Below are positions 19,900 through 29,442 of a stretch of DNA of 64,000 bases, in pieces. The notes under the pieces are model-generated. The model had not been told where the DNA came from. It saw only the letters and a program-made list of their open reading frames with translations, and made no database searches. A program made the translations under genes and the position numbers. This stretch comes from GCA-020356105 sp964347475 (GTDB lineage Bacteria; Pseudomonadota; Alphaproteobacteria; UBA8366; JADFVY01), in assembly GCA_964347475.1 (NCBI GenBank), contig CAYFYY010000011.1, positions 9,344-73,343 on the forward strand, written 5' to 3'. The number at the start of each line of letters is the position of its first letter. The first letter of the stretch is position 1.

Positions 19900-21018
19900 A
19901 TGCGCATCGGTGTACCGAGGGAAATCAAGACGCACGAGTACCGGGTCGGACTGGCCCCCGCCAGCGTGCGCGAGATGGTTCACCGTGGCCACGAGGTGGT
20001 CGTCGAAACCGGCGCGGGTACCGGCATGGGTGCGCCGGACGCATCCTACGAGGCGGCCGGGGCACGGATCGCGGCGGATGCCGCGACGGTGTTCGGCGAG
20101 GCCGACATGATCGTCAAGGTCAAGGAGCCGCAGCCGCAGGAATGTGCCATGCTGCGCCCGGACCAGATCCTGTTCACCTATCTGCATCTGGCTGCGGACG
20201 TGGACCAGACGAAAGGCCTGATCGACGCCGGCTGTATCGCCATCGCCTATGAGACCGTAACGGACGCACGCGGGCGCCTGCCCCTGCTCGCGCCGATGAG
20301 CGAGGTCGCCGGCCGCATGAGTCTCCAGGTCGGGGCCCATTGTCTGGAGAAGGAGCAGGGCGGGGCCGGCGTGCTGCTCGGCGGCGTGCCCGGCGTGGCG
20401 GCGGCGCGGGTGGTCATCATCGGCGGCGGCGTCGCCGGCACCAACGCGGCGCGCATGGCGATGGGGCTGGAGGCGCATGTCACCGTGATCGACCGGAGCC
20501 TTGATCAGCTGTATGCGCTCGACCTGCAGTTCGGACCGAAGCTCAACACCATCTTTTCCACCGTGGACGCGATCGAAAGCCACGTCGCGGGGGCCGATCT
20601 GGTTGTCGGGTCGGTACTCGTGCCGGGCGCCGCTGCGCCCAAGCTGGTGACCCGCAACACGGTCAAGCAGATGCGACCCGGGTCGGTGCTGGTCGATATT
20701 TCGATCGACCAGGGCGGCTGTTTCGAAACCTCGCGTCCGACGACGCATGCACAGCCGACCTACGTAGAGGAAGGCGTCGTGCATTACTGTGTGACCAACA
20801 TGCCCGGTGCCGTTGCCAAGACATCGACCCAGGCGCTCAACAATGCAACGCTGCCCTTTGCGCTTGCGCTGGCTGACAAGGGCGTGCGGCAGGCGCTCGC
20901 CGATGACCCGTACCTGCGCGCCGGCCTCAACGTATACAAGGGGGCGGTGACCTACCAGGCCGTGGCCGAGGCGCTGGAACTCGAATATACGCCGGCCGAG
21001 CGTGCCCTGGGACTGTAG
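19900..21018 (+). CDS. ald: Alanine dehydrogenase
   Basis: 372-aa NAD-dependent L-alanine dehydrogenase (alanine + NAD + water to pyruvate + ammonia + NADH), cytoplasmic hexamer in the family. Begins MRIGVPREIKTHEYRVGL; active-site Lys75 and His96 fall at the usual positions. The nucleotide-binding loop GGGVAGTNAARMA and the C-terminal VTNMPGAVAKTSTQAL signature are present. Ribosome site GGGGAGATG. It stands alone, flanked by an AT-rich gap downstream, and could assimilate or release ammonia for the nitrogen-related genes of the window. Confidence 0.97.
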   Translation: MRIGVPREIKTHEYRVGLAPASVREMVHRGHEVVVETGAGTGMGAPDASYEAAGARIAADAATVFGEADMIVKVKEPQPQECAMLRPDQILFTYLHLAADVDQTKGLIDAGCIAIAYETVTDARGRLPLLAPMSEVAGRMSLQVGAHCLEKEQGGAGVLLGGVPGVAAARVVIIGGGVAGTNAARMAMGLEAHVTVIDRSLDQLYALDLQFGPKLNTIFSTVDAIESHVAGADLVVGSVLVPGAAAPKLVTRNTVKQMRPGSVLVDISIDQGGCFETSRPTTHAQPTYVEEGVVHYCVTNMPGAVAKTSTQALNNATLPFALALADKGVRQALADDPYLRAGLNVYKGAVTYQAVAEALELEYTPAERALGL

Positions 21019-21334
21019 GGTCGCGATACGCCAGTTCCTCGCGCAGCGGCGGAATGTCGCATGGCCAGTGCCGCAGCGATCCATATAGTAATTATCAGTA
21101 ATATCTTACAATATAATTGGAGAATTACAGTTTAAACCGATTCTTGATAAAATCAATAAAGTAAAATTTTTGCAGAAATCCAGGATCCACTCGTCGGCTT
21201 GCGTGACTCGGCCGAATCCATGACATCGAAGGAAGCGTTGCCTCGGCGCAGCGATGGGTGTCGCCGGGAAGGGGCTTGCCGGCGCGGGGCCGCATTCCCG
21301 CTTGTGACAGCTCCGCGAATGCAAGGGGAGAACG
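21019..21334. other. Intergenic region between ald and the two-CW gene
   Basis: No gene seen. 21085-21175 is very AT-rich and likely carries the promoter for the downstream small gene; the rest is a GC-rich leader of about 150 bases with no clear structure. Confidence 0.35.
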
Positions 21335-21628
21335 ATGAAGCATTGCTGGGAACTCCGCGCGTGTGGACGCGAGGCCGGTGGCGCCAAGGTGGCGGAACTG
21401 GGCGAGTGTGTCGCATCGGTCGAGGGGATGGGCCATTCCTGCTGGGCGATCGCCGGCACCCTGTGCGGCGGCGTCGTGCAGGGTTCGGTCAAGGATAAGC
21501 ACGGCAATTGCCTGATCTGCGAGGTTCACAAGACCTACAACCGGCTGACCGGGACGATGGGCGACGAGGTCGCCGTTCAGTTCCCGGACGAAGAGCGACG
21601 TTACCAGCAGGTTTTGCTGCGCAAGTGA
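21335..21628 (+). CDS. Two-CW domain protein
   Basis: 97-aa small protein with five cysteines and two Cys-Trp pairs: MKHCWELRACGRE, then GECVA, HSCWAIAGTLCGG and NCLICEVHK. This matches the two-CW domain, a small putative metal- or redox-binding module often linked to sensory or chemotaxis-type proteins. AAGGGGAGAACG gives a strong ribosome site. It is monocistronic and its function is unknown. Confidence 0.75.
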   Translation: MKHCWELRACGREAGGAKVAELGECVASVEGMGHSCWAIAGTLCGGVVQGSVKDKHGNCLICEVHKTYNRLTGTMGDEVAVQFPDEERRYQQVLLRK

Positions 21629-21685
21629 CGCCGCCGTGCCGGCCCGGCCGCCCGCGTCTGTGTAAACCGGATACCATCGAGGATG

Positions 21686-22102
21686 TCAGGCCCGTGATCG
21701 CACTTTCCCGCGCACACGGGCGTCGAATCGATCGACATTGACGACGATGCGCTCGTGCGTGCCTTCGCCGATCAGCTCCTGTTCGTCATGAGCGGCGACG
21801 CGGAAGGTGATGTGATTGCCGTCGATATGCGTGACCACGGCGGTGGCGCGCACCGCCATGCCGACCGGCGTCGCTGCGATGTGGCTGACGTCGACTCGCG
21901 TACCGAGACTCTGCCGGCCCTCCGGTAGCAGCTCTTCGACCGCTGCCAGCGCGGCCGCCTCCATCAGGTTGATCATCACCGGCGTCGCCAGAACGTGGAC
22001 CTTGCCGCTGCCGATGCGAGGTGCCGTGTGGGCCTCCTCGACGGTCAGGCTGGCGCTTCCTTCCAGCCCGGGTTTCAGATCTGCCACGCTGTCCTCCCGC
22101 AT
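21686..22102 (-). CDS. FlK-like hot-dog thioesterase family protein
   Basis: 138-aa single hot-dog domain. MINLMEAAALAAVEELLP is the helix motif of fluoroacetyl-CoA thioesterase-like (FlK) proteins, and SLGTRVDVSHIAATPVGM and NHITFRVAAHDE follow in the expected order. It probably hydrolyses an acyl-CoA; the acyl group is not predictable. It is the downstream neighbour of a DMT transporter on the same strand, 96 bp apart. Confidence 0.8.
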   Translation of the reverse strand: MREDSVADLKPGLEGSASLTVEEAHTAPRIGSGKVHVLATPVMINLMEAAALAAVEELLPEGRQSLGTRVDVSHIAATPVGMAVRATAVVTHIDGNHITFRVAAHDEQELIGEGTHERIVVNVDRFDARVRGKVRSRA

Positions 22103-22198
22103 GTCGGCGACGCTGTCGTGTCGCGGCTAGGCTAGCCGGTCTGCGTGGCAGCGCCAAGCGGCCATGCGCCGGTGGTGGACACAGTCGCGGACGCGGTG

Positions 22199-23089
22199 CT
22201 ACCGTCGCCCGCGGCGCAAGTGTTCGCGGTGCAGGATATAGAGGCCGCTGCCGACGATGACGACGGCGCCGAGGATGGTCCAGCCGTCGGGAAAATCGCC
22301 GAACAGGCCAAGCCCGAACAGGGTCGCCCAGATCAGGGCTGAATAGCCGAACGGTGATACCGTCGCAGCCGGGGCCCACGTAAACGCGCGGATCATCGTG
22401 AAATGTCCGAGGCCGCCGAACATGCCGGTCAGCGCCATCAGCGCCCAGTCCTGCGCATCCGGCATGACCCAGGAGAACGGCGCGACGACGCTGAGCACCG
22501 CGGCGCCCAGCAGCGGCGTATACATCAGCGTGTTGAGGGTGGCGTCCGTCCGGCTGAGGATCCGCGTCGTGATCTGGTAGAGCGCGAAGGTCGTCGCCGC
22601 GCCCAGCGGGAACAACGCCGCCAGCTGCATCGCCTCGCTGCCGGGCCGGATGATGATGAGGGCGCCCGTGAACCCGGCCGCAACGCCCGTCCAGCGACGG
22701 ATTCCGACCTTCTCGCCCAACAGCGGCAGCGACATCGCGGTCACGATCAGCGGCGCGATCTGCATGACCGCTGTGTTGTCGGCCAACGGCAGGAAATAAA
22801 GCCCGGCGAAAAACTGCAGCGTCGTGAGCAGCAGCAGGCCCGAACGCAGGATCTGTAGGCCTCGCCGTTGCGTCGACAGGGTCATCGGCAGGCGCCGGCC
22901 GAGGACCGCGGCCAGCAGGGCGGTATGGAAGAAGAAGCGGGCCCAAGCCACCTGCGCAACCGGATAAGTCTGCACCAGCTGCTTGACGATCGCGTCCATG
23001 CTGACGAACAGCAACATGGTCAGCAGCATCCAGGCGATGCCGCGCCGGCTGTCGTGCGCCGCGGCGCCGATCGAATACGCGGTGGTCAT
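22199..23089 (-). CDS. DMT/EamA-family transporter
   Basis: 296-aa inner-membrane protein with about ten hydrophobic helices in two EamA repeats (first from RGIAWMLLTMLLFVSMDA, second from ALFPLGAATTFALYQI). Members export amino acids or small metabolites; the substrate is not evident. The ATG at 23089 is preferred to the upstream GTG at 23107, although neither has a good ribosome site. An AT-rich 260-bp gap separates it from the divergent rhodanese gene. Confidence 0.85.
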   Translation of the reverse strand: MTTAYSIGAAAHDSRRGIAWMLLTMLLFVSMDAIVKQLVQTYPVAQVAWARFFFHTALLAAVLGRRLPMTLSTQRRGLQILRSGLLLLTTLQFFAGLYFLPLADNTAVMQIAPLIVTAMSLPLLGEKVGIRRWTGVAAGFTGALIIIRPGSEAMQLAALFPLGAATTFALYQITTRILSRTDATLNTLMYTPLLGAAVLSVVAPFSWVMPDAQDWALMALTGMFGGLGHFTMIRAFTWAPAATVSPFGYSALIWATLFGLGLFGDFPDGWTILGAVVIVGSGLYILHREHLRRGRR

Positions 23090-23349
23090 GGGGCAGGTCG
23101 TCCGCACGCCCGGCGGGATTGCCAGTGGAAATTCATTAGTACACGGATTTGTCTCCCCGCAACAGCGTGTTGCGAAGCATCGGCGCCTACCGGTGCGGCG
23201 TGCCGTATGTCTGCCGGCCGTGCAATTAATACACTAAGAAAAAAGTTCAATAAAATATTTTACATCAAAAAGAGAAATTATGATTGAAATATCGGCGGTC
23301 AATCGTTAAATAACAACCGTTTCCGGTACGACCGGACCATCGCGTAGGG

Positions 23350-23763
23350 ATGAGGAGCATGGCGCAGGCAGCAACGTGGACGGAAAAACGGCTCATCGAG
23401 ATCGATCCGGCGGCCCTTTGCCGCTGGCTGGCTGCGGACAAGGCGGTGCTCGTGGACGTGCGGGAGGACTGGGAGTTCGCCCAGGACCGGATTCCGGGCG
23501 CGGTCAATCTGCCGCTCTCGACGTTCGACATCCGCAAGCTGCCGCTTGAGGATGGTCGCCGTCTGGTTCTTGTCTGCGCGGTCGGCCGCCGGTCCGCCCA
23601 GGCCGCTGGTATCCTGTTGGCCACGGGCCACGAGACCGCCACCCATCTGCGGGGCGGCCTGTTGGCCTGGGATGACGCCGGCTTCAAGACCGTGTCCGGC
23701 ACGCCCGTCGCCGGAGACGTCCCGGCGGCTCGGGGTGCTGCCTTGCGTTGCGCGTCGGCGTGA
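23350..23763 (+). CDS. Rhodanese-domain protein
   Basis: 137-aa single-domain rhodanese: VLVDVREDWEFAQDRIPGA, then the active loop with Cys76 (CAVGRRS), an arginine-rich loop suited to persulfide transfer, and GGLLAWDDAGF. Predicted cytoplasmic sulfurtransferase. Two possible ATGs (23350, 23359) differ by three codons; neither has ideal ribosome-site spacing. It has no clear operon partner. Confidence 0.85.
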   Translation: MRSMAQAATWTEKRLIEIDPAALCRWLAADKAVLVDVREDWEFAQDRIPGAVNLPLSTFDIRKLPLEDGRRLVLVCAVGRRSAQAAGILLATGHETATHLRGGLLAWDDAGFKTVSGTPVAGDVPAARGAALRCASA

Positions 23764-23991
23764 CCTGACCCGGGCGCAACGCGGGTGCTGCGTCCCGTAA
23801 GTCGTTACGTCCGGTCTCCGGCCCGTTGTGCCGCCAGCGAAAATCCTGCGTCAAGTGCCCGCGCCTTAATCGAATGTTAAGTGGGTGCGTGGCCAAATGC
23901 CTCCGGATGTTCACTGCAACGCCATCGATTCGCCTTGGTTGGCCGGCACAAGTGGCGTCCCGTCAGCGGCCCGCCCCGAGTGGAGGAAGTC

Positions 23992-24138
23992 TTGCGCGCA
24001 GTTCAGATCACCCTGCTTTTCGTTGCCGCCATGCTGTGGCTCGGCGTTCAGGCCGCCCAGACGGAGCCGACCGGCGCCCCCGATGGACAGACCGCATCGC
24101 CGCCGGCCATCGCCGTGTCGATCGCAGACGCGGGATAG
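23992..24138 (+). CDS. Small hydrophobic-leader ORF (tentative)
   Basis: 48-codon frame from TTG 23992, with GGAGGAAG just upstream. The product has a hydrophobic N-terminal segment (VQITLLFVAAMLWLGVQAA) resembling a signal peptide and a short Pro/Ala/Thr tail. A secreted or membrane peptide is possible, but TTG start, shortness and lack of known relatives keep confidence low. The preceding 23764-23991 holds nothing recognisable. Confidence 0.3.
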   Translation: MRAVQITLLFVAAMLWLGVQAAQTEPTGAPDGQTASPPAIAVSIADAG

Positions 24139-24244
24139 AACCGACGGCGCGGCCGGCGCGTCTCTGAAGACACAATTCGATATCCATTCGCGGCTGTGCT
24201 AAGCAGCGGGCAACGGTTCGCCGTGCCGAGAGGAGCTGCCCGCG

Positions 24245-25372
24245 ATGGCACTGATCACCTACCTGACCCGGATCCAGTTCGAGTTCGGCGCGGTCGCGCT
24301 GCTCGCCGATGAACTGCATGCTCTCGGTGTCTCGCGACCGCTGATCGTCACCGACGACGGTATCGTCGCTGCGGGCCTCGTCGCACGGGTCAAGACGGAC
24401 CTGCCCAGCGCAACACCGGTGTTCCACGATACCCCTCCGAATCCGACCGAGGACGCTGTGGAAGCGGCGCTTGCGGTGTACCGGGACGCCGGCTGCGATG
24501 GCCTGGTCGCGGTCGGCGGCGGATCGTCCATCGATCTTGCCAAGGGCATCGCGCTGCTGGCCACCCACAAGGCCCCGCTTGAGCACTATGCCGCCATCCT
24601 CGGCGGTATGCCGAAGATCACTTCGGCGGTGGCGCCGCTGGTGGCGGTGCCGACGACGGCGGGCACGGGCAGCGAGGTTGGCCGGGCCGCGCTGATCACG
24701 CTGAGGGACGGGCGGAAGCTGGGTTTCATCGCGCCCCACATGATCCCGAAGGTGGCGATCTGCGATCCGGAGCTGACGCTGGGTCTGCCGGCGGGCCTGA
24801 CCGCGGCCACGGGAATGGATGCGCTGACACACTGCATCGAGACCTTCCTGTCGCCGCGCGACAACGTGCCGGCCGACGCGATTGCGCTGGACGGAGCGGG
24901 CCGCGCCATGACTTGGATCGAGACCGCGGTGGCGGACGGCGCCAACCGGGAGGCGCGCTGGCACATGATGATGGCCTCCCTGGAGGGCGGCCTGACGTTC
25001 CAGAAGGGTCTTGGCGCCGTGCACGCGATGTCGCACCCGCTCGGCGGGCTGCGCGACCCGGTGCTGCATCATGGCACGCTGAACGCGGTGATCCTGCCAG
25101 CCGTCCTGCGCTTTAATGCCGGCCATGTCGGCGACAAATACGCGCGACTGGCGAACGCGATGGATCTCGACGCCGACGCAGATCTCGCCGCCGAGATCGA
25201 GGCGCTGAACCGTCGGCTCGGCCTGCCCGCTTGCCTGCGCGACATGGGTGTGACCGAGGACGTCATTCCGCGCATGGTCGAAGGTGCAGTAGCCGACCAC
25301 AGCGGTGCCAGCAATCCGCGTCGGGTCAGCGCCGTCGACTACGAGACCCTGTTCGCCATGGCCATGGGATGA
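24245..25372 (+). CDS. Iron-containing alcohol dehydrogenase
   Basis: 375-aa group III alcohol dehydrogenase. The nucleotide loop VGGGSSIDLAKG, PTTAGTGSEVG, the metal-binding DALTHCIETF and GAVHAMSHPLGG with a later HHGTLNA are all present. It interconverts an alcohol and an aldehyde with NAD(P); the substrate is open (lactaldehyde, 4-hydroxybutyrate and maleylacetate are family substrates). GAGGAG lies 9 bases before the ATG. The MFS gene starts 4 bp after its stop, suggesting uptake of the substrate or a related compound. Confidence 0.9.
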   Translation: MALITYLTRIQFEFGAVALLADELHALGVSRPLIVTDDGIVAAGLVARVKTDLPSATPVFHDTPPNPTEDAVEAALAVYRDAGCDGLVAVGGGSSIDLAKGIALLATHKAPLEHYAAILGGMPKITSAVAPLVAVPTTAGTGSEVGRAALITLRDGRKLGFIAPHMIPKVAICDPELTLGLPAGLTAATGMDALTHCIETFLSPRDNVPADAIALDGAGRAMTWIETAVADGANREARWHMMMASLEGGLTFQKGLGAVHAMSHPLGGLRDPVLHHGTLNAVILPAVLRFNAGHVGDKYARLANAMDLDADADLAAEIEALNRRLGLPACLRDMGVTEDVIPRMVEGAVADHSGASNPRRVSAVDYETLFAMAMG

Positions 25373-25376
25373 GCCG

Positions 25377-26621
25377 GTGGCTGCCGCACGGCTTCGCGGC
25401 GCGGCTCTCGTGGCCGCAATGTGCCTGGCGATGGCGGCCAGCCTGCTCGGCTTTTCGACATTCGGCGCCGTCACGCCGACGCTGATCCTGGAATGGGGGA
25501 TCAGCAACAGCGAGGCCGGGTTCCTCAACGGCGTCTTCTTCGCCGGCTACATGGCCGGCGTGCCCTTCCTGGTCGGCGCTACGGACAGGATCGACGCCCG
25601 CCTGATCGTACTCGTCGGCTTCGTCGTCAGCGCCGTCGCTTTGCTCGGCCTCGCCGCCACCACGGGATTCTGGTCGGCAACCGTCTTCCGGATCGCCGGC
25701 GGAATCGGATTTGCCGGCTGCTACATGCCGGGATTGAAGGCACTGCTCGACCGCTATGAGGGCCGACATCCCTCACGTGCCGTCTCGCTCTACACCGCCA
25801 GCTATGCGATCGGTGTCGGCGCGTCCTTCTGGATGTCCGGCGAGATTGCAGCGGCGTTCGGTTGGCGCTGGGCCTTCGCTGCTGCGTGTATTGGTCCGTT
25901 GGTCGGATACATCATCGCGTGGAGCGTCTTGCTGCCCGAAGCCGGATCGGCGCACCCACGCGACTGGTTTCGCCTGCCCGATGTCCGTCCGGTGTTCTCC
26001 AACCGGCTGGCGATGGGCTACATCATCGCCTATACGCTGCACACCGGCGAGCTCTTCGTCTTTCTATCCTGGGTCGTCGCGTTCCTGACCTTCTCTGCAG
26101 CACTTCATCCGGCCGGTGCCGATGGCTGGGATATTCCGCTGATCAGCGCCGTCGTCAGCGTCGTCGCATTGCCTTCGAGCATCATCGGCAACGAGATCGC
26201 GATCCGGTTCGGGCGGCGGCGGACCATCCTCGTGGTCATGCTTGCGACGGCGGCAGTGGCCGCGATGACCGGGTTTTCCGCAGGCCTGTCCTTCCCCGTC
26301 GCGGCTCTGTTCTGCCTGCTGTACGGTACGATCATCGCCGCCGATTCCTCCGCACTGACTGCGGGGACCGTCGGCGCGGCCCGGCCAGAGGAGCGCGGCG
26401 CGACGATGGCGCTGCACTCGTTTCTCGGGTTTGGCGCCGGCGCCGCCGGGCCGCTGATCCTCGGCGTCGTGCTCGACGTCACCGGCGGGGGCGAGACCAC
26501 CGCGTCCTGGGGCATCGCCTTTGTCGTGATCGCCGCCCTGACTCTGATCGGGCCGCTGGCCCTGCTGCGGCTTGCGGGCCAGATCGAAACGGCACGGGCG
26601 GCCCTGACCGACGGCGACTGA
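25377..26621 (+). CDS. MFS transporter
   Basis: 414-aa major facilitator protein with about 12 hydrophobic helices and the loop GATDRIDARLIVLVG between helices 2 and 3. The GTG at 25377, just after the alcohol dehydrogenase stop, is taken as the start; an ATG at about 25419 is possible. The upstream frame overlaps the dehydrogenase gene and is discarded. Substrate unknown; the operon partner suggests an organic acid or alcohol. Confidence 0.85.
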   Translation: MAAARLRGAALVAAMCLAMAASLLGFSTFGAVTPTLILEWGISNSEAGFLNGVFFAGYMAGVPFLVGATDRIDARLIVLVGFVVSAVALLGLAATTGFWSATVFRIAGGIGFAGCYMPGLKALLDRYEGRHPSRAVSLYTASYAIGVGASFWMSGEIAAAFGWRWAFAAACIGPLVGYIIAWSVLLPEAGSAHPRDWFRLPDVRPVFSNRLAMGYIIAYTLHTGELFVFLSWVVAFLTFSAALHPAGADGWDIPLISAVVSVVALPSSIIGNEIAIRFGRRRTILVVMLATAAVAAMTGFSAGLSFPVAALFCLLYGTIIAADSSALTAGTVGAARPEERGATMALHSFLGFGAGAAGPLILGVVLDVTGGGETTASWGIAFVVIAALTLIGPLALLRLAGQIETARAALTDGD

Positions 26622-26632
26622 CCGTCGCGCGG

Positions 26633-26998
26633 TCAGCGGATCATGTAGACCTTGCGCAGTGTCTCGTGCACCCGGCAGGTTCCGCGCCAGCCGGCAGGGA
26701 AGAACGCCGCGGTGTCGGGCGCGATCTCGATGACCTCGCCCGATTCTTGGGTGTAGGTGGCGCGACCCGCCAGGAAATGGCAGAACTCGTCCCGCGTCAC
26801 ATGGCAGTTCCAGTATCCCGGCGTGCACACCCAGAGCCCGCATTCGTTCTCGCCGTCCGGGCCCTTGTGTATCAGAACGCCGGATGTCAGCGACCGTCCC
26901 TCAATCATCGTCGGCACCGGGCCCCAGTCGGTTAGTTCTCCGGCAAAGGCACGGGTGCCGGCAAGACGTGGCACCGAGGTCGCCGGCTTTGCGGCCAT
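26633..26998 (-). CDS. Cupin-domain protein (ureidoglycine aminohydrolase-like)
   Basis: 121-aa single cupin of the DUF861 type: the pattern GYWNCHVTRDEFCHFLAGRA, then VIEIAPDTAAFFPAGWRGTC, resembles the cupin of (S)-ureidoglycine aminohydrolase-like proteins. Many members have unknown substrates. It starts 6 bp after the stop of the glycosyltransferase gene on the same strand, so the two are cotranscribed. Confidence 0.8.
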   Translation of the reverse strand: MAAKPATSVPRLAGTRAFAGELTDWGPVPTMIEGRSLTSGVLIHKGPDGENECGLWVCTPGYWNCHVTRDEFCHFLAGRATYTQESGEVIEIAPDTAAFFPAGWRGTCRVHETLRKVYMIR

Positions 26999-27004
26999 AG
27001 CCAG

Positions 27005-28288
27005 TCAACCCTTGGCCAGCCGGTCGAGCAGTTCGGCCGCCTTGGTCGGACCGTGGCGCGCCTGCATGTGCGCCGAGGTGGCGGCAAGCTTCTGCTGCAT
27101 TGCCCGGTCGGTCAACAGGGTCGAAAGGTTGCGAGCCAGTTCCCCGTCGGTCCAGTCGCTGCGGTGCATCTTGAGCCCGTGGCCGGTCTCCTGGACACGG
27201 GTGGCATTGTCGTGCCCGTCCCAGACATAGGGCATGATGATCGCCGGTTTGCCGAAATAAAGGCACTCGGTGAAGCTGTTGTTGCCGCCATGGTGGATTA
27301 CGGCATCGACCTGCGGGATCACCGAAGGCTGCGGGTACCAGCTGTGGATCTCCACGTTCGGCGGCACCTCGTCATAGGCCTCCATGTAGTCCCCGACATT
27401 GAACAGCGCACGGTAGGGCAAGCCGGCGAACACCGTCATCAGCCGTTTGAGGAGGTCGGTATCGCCCGAGCCGAGGCTGCCGAAGCTGACATAGAGCAGC
27501 GGCTTATCGTAGTTGGCCGTGAATTCGGGCACCTCGTACGGCTCGTCCTCGCGGACGCAGCCTTCGAGATACTGGAAGCGCCCCGGCTCGAGCTTATTGT
27601 GGCGGTTGAACTTCACCGGTTCGGGGTAGAGCAGCAAATTGAGATGCGGTGAGACCTCGAAGAACTCGCCGAGCGGATAGGGGGCCTCGTCGCATTCGGC
27701 GAGAAAGGCATTGAAGCGGTCGTGGATGGGTTTGATCACCTCGTTGAACCGGCTCGTGTATGTCTCGAAGCAGGCCCCGTCGTTCTCGCCGCAGCCGGAG
27801 AGATGCGGTGGGATGCCCGGATCCGGAATCTCGTTCTCGCTGCACGAGATGATCCGCACCCAAGGTTTTCCGTAATGCTTGATGGCGGGGAACAGGACCA
27901 CGTTGTCGACGCAGATGACATCGGGCTGCACCCGGTCCAGCACGCCCGGCAGGTCCTTCTGCGCCCACACGGCGGTTTCCACGATCGCCTCCCAGCATTC
28001 CTTCACGTAGTTGTCGATCTGCTCGTAAGGGGTCTTGTTGAAGTTGGGGATATGGCCGTTGATGAAGTCGGACCAGTATTTCGCCATTGCCTCCGGCTCC
28101 ATCGGCTCAGACATGTTTACGTGATGCTCCTCGAAACCGTATCCCGCATAGACCCCTGCCATCCCCGGATCGGTCAGGAATACCGCCTTGTGCCCCAGCT
28201 TTTCGCAGGCCTGCGCGATGCCGACCGAGTTCAAGGCCGGCCCGAATGCCGCCTCGGGAAAGAACGCGATGACTTTGCTGTCGCTCAT
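27005..28288 (-). CDS. UGT/MGT-like glycosyltransferase
   Basis: 427-aa GT-B enzyme of the UDP-glycosyltransferase (GT1) type. The N-terminal acceptor domain begins VIAFFPEAAFGPALN; the C-terminal donor domain has the signature HHGGNNSFTECLYFGKP followed by DGHDNATRVQETG, matching the sugar-nucleotide binding motif. Likely transfers a sugar to a small hydrophobic molecule. AGAGGC provides the ribosome site. The cupin gene follows and a GntR regulator lies upstream on the same strand, possibly its local regulator. Confidence 0.87.
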   Translation of the reverse strand: MSDSKVIAFFPEAAFGPALNSVGIAQACEKLGHKAVFLTDPGMAGVYAGYGFEEHHVNMSEPMEPEAMAKYWSDFINGHIPNFNKTPYEQIDNYVKECWEAIVETAVWAQKDLPGVLDRVQPDVICVDNVVLFPAIKHYGKPWVRIISCSENEIPDPGIPPHLSGCGENDGACFETYTSRFNEVIKPIHDRFNAFLAECDEAPYPLGEFFEVSPHLNLLLYPEPVKFNRHNKLEPGRFQYLEGCVREDEPYEVPEFTANYDKPLLYVSFGSLGSGDTDLLKRLMTVFAGLPYRALFNVGDYMEAYDEVPPNVEIHSWYPQPSVIPQVDAVIHHGGNNSFTECLYFGKPAIIMPYVWDGHDNATRVQETGHGLKMHRSDWTDGELARNLSTLLTDRAMQQKLAATSAHMQARHGPTKAAELLDRLAKG

Positions 28289-28400
28289 GTGATGCCTCTT
28301 TTTCTTTTGTTGTTATCAGTGCCGCGAATGCCCGGGGATTCGGCTGTACCGGCCCAGTCAGCGGTGGGTCCCGATTTCCGCAACCTGTCCCATGCTCGCG

Positions 28401-29333
28401 TCACTTCTTGTCTGCAAAGCTCGGGACGAGGTCGCGCGATATCCGGATATGCAATCGGATAAGTTCGGCCGCTCGCTCGCGATCTCCCGCCTCCAGGGCG
28501 TCGAGTATCGCCAAGTGTTCCCGGCAGGACTGGGCCATCCGCTCGCGGTCGGCACGGAAATGAAATTCGGTCATGCGCCGCAACCGCGACTGTTGTTGGA
28601 TGGCCTGCAAGATGAATCGATTCTGTGAGCAACGCCCGATGGTCTCGTGGAACTCCACATCGATTTCGACAAGGCGCTGGAACGGGTCCGTGCGGACGGC
28701 GCCTGCCAGCAGGGTTTCGTGAGACTTGCGAATTTCCGCGAACTTCGCGGTGTCGGGACGGAAGCCGGGGTCGAGGATCGCCGCCGGTTCGATCTGCATG
28801 CGGAACCGGTAACTCTCCTCATAAACCTCGGGATTGTTGAGCGACGGTAAGAAACTCCATCCCCGGCCCGCATCCCGTTCGACGAGCCCTTCCTCGGCAA
28901 GACGCGACAACACGCGCCCGATCATCGACCGGCTGACGCCGTAACGCCGGCCCAGCTCGGTCACGTTGATGTTCATGCCAATGCGATCGACAAACCGGTC
29001 GCGCGTGATCTTGAGATAGAGCTGCTCTTCTTCCGTGGGTGGGATTTTACGGAGCGAGTCGTTGAGGTCGCTGGTCGGCGTGGCAAGAAAACAGCCCTGA
29101 TTCGGGACCGCGGTCACGATTCCAAGCTCGGTGAGCAGACGCAACGCGGCGCGCACGGGCGATCGGGAGACATTGAGCTGCTCGGCCAGCCACTGCTCCT
29201 TCAGTTGCCAACCGGCAGGACGGTCGGCCTCGCGCACAAGCTCGAGAATTCGCCGTGCCAGATCGGCATGGAACCGGCTCGTCCGCGGTTGCGAACGGCC
29301 ACCAGATGATATCTGCTCCGTCGTCGTCGCCAA
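28401..29333 (-). CDS. GntR/FCD-type regulator with two winged-helix domains
   Basis: About 310-aa transcription factor. A first winged helix (WLAEQLNVSRSPVRAALRLL) and a second (VTELGRRYGVSRSMIGRVLS) lie in tandem, followed by an all-helical FCD ligand domain (EIDVEFHETIG; REHLAILDALEAGDRERA). Ordinary FadR-type proteins have only one winged helix. The start is unsure because no ATG lies in the right place; TTG 29333, behind GGGAGCGGGAAACGG, is used, with GTG 29399 and TTG 29489 as alternatives. It probably regulates the glycosyltransferase-cupin pair downstream. Confidence 0.75.
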   Translation of the reverse strand: MATTTEQISSGGRSQPRTSRFHADLARRILELVREADRPAGWQLKEQWLAEQLNVSRSPVRAALRLLTELGIVTAVPNQGCFLATPTSDLNDSLRKIPPTEEEQLYLKITRDRFVDRIGMNINVTELGRRYGVSRSMIGRVLSRLAEEGLVERDAGRGWSFLPSLNNPEVYEESYRFRMQIEPAAILDPGFRPDTAKFAEIRKSHETLLAGAVRTDPFQRLVEIDVEFHETIGRCSQNRFILQAIQQQSRLRRMTEFHFRADRERMAQSCREHLAILDALEAGDRERAAELIRLHIRISRDLVPSFADKK

Positions 29334-29442
29334 TTCCGTTTCCCGCTCCCGTGCGAAAATTCGCAGCAGGTTGCCACAACCCGTGGCAAACGGGAACACA
29401 TGGCTGACGATGAAAGCACGAATGACGGCGGTGGCGCCGCCA

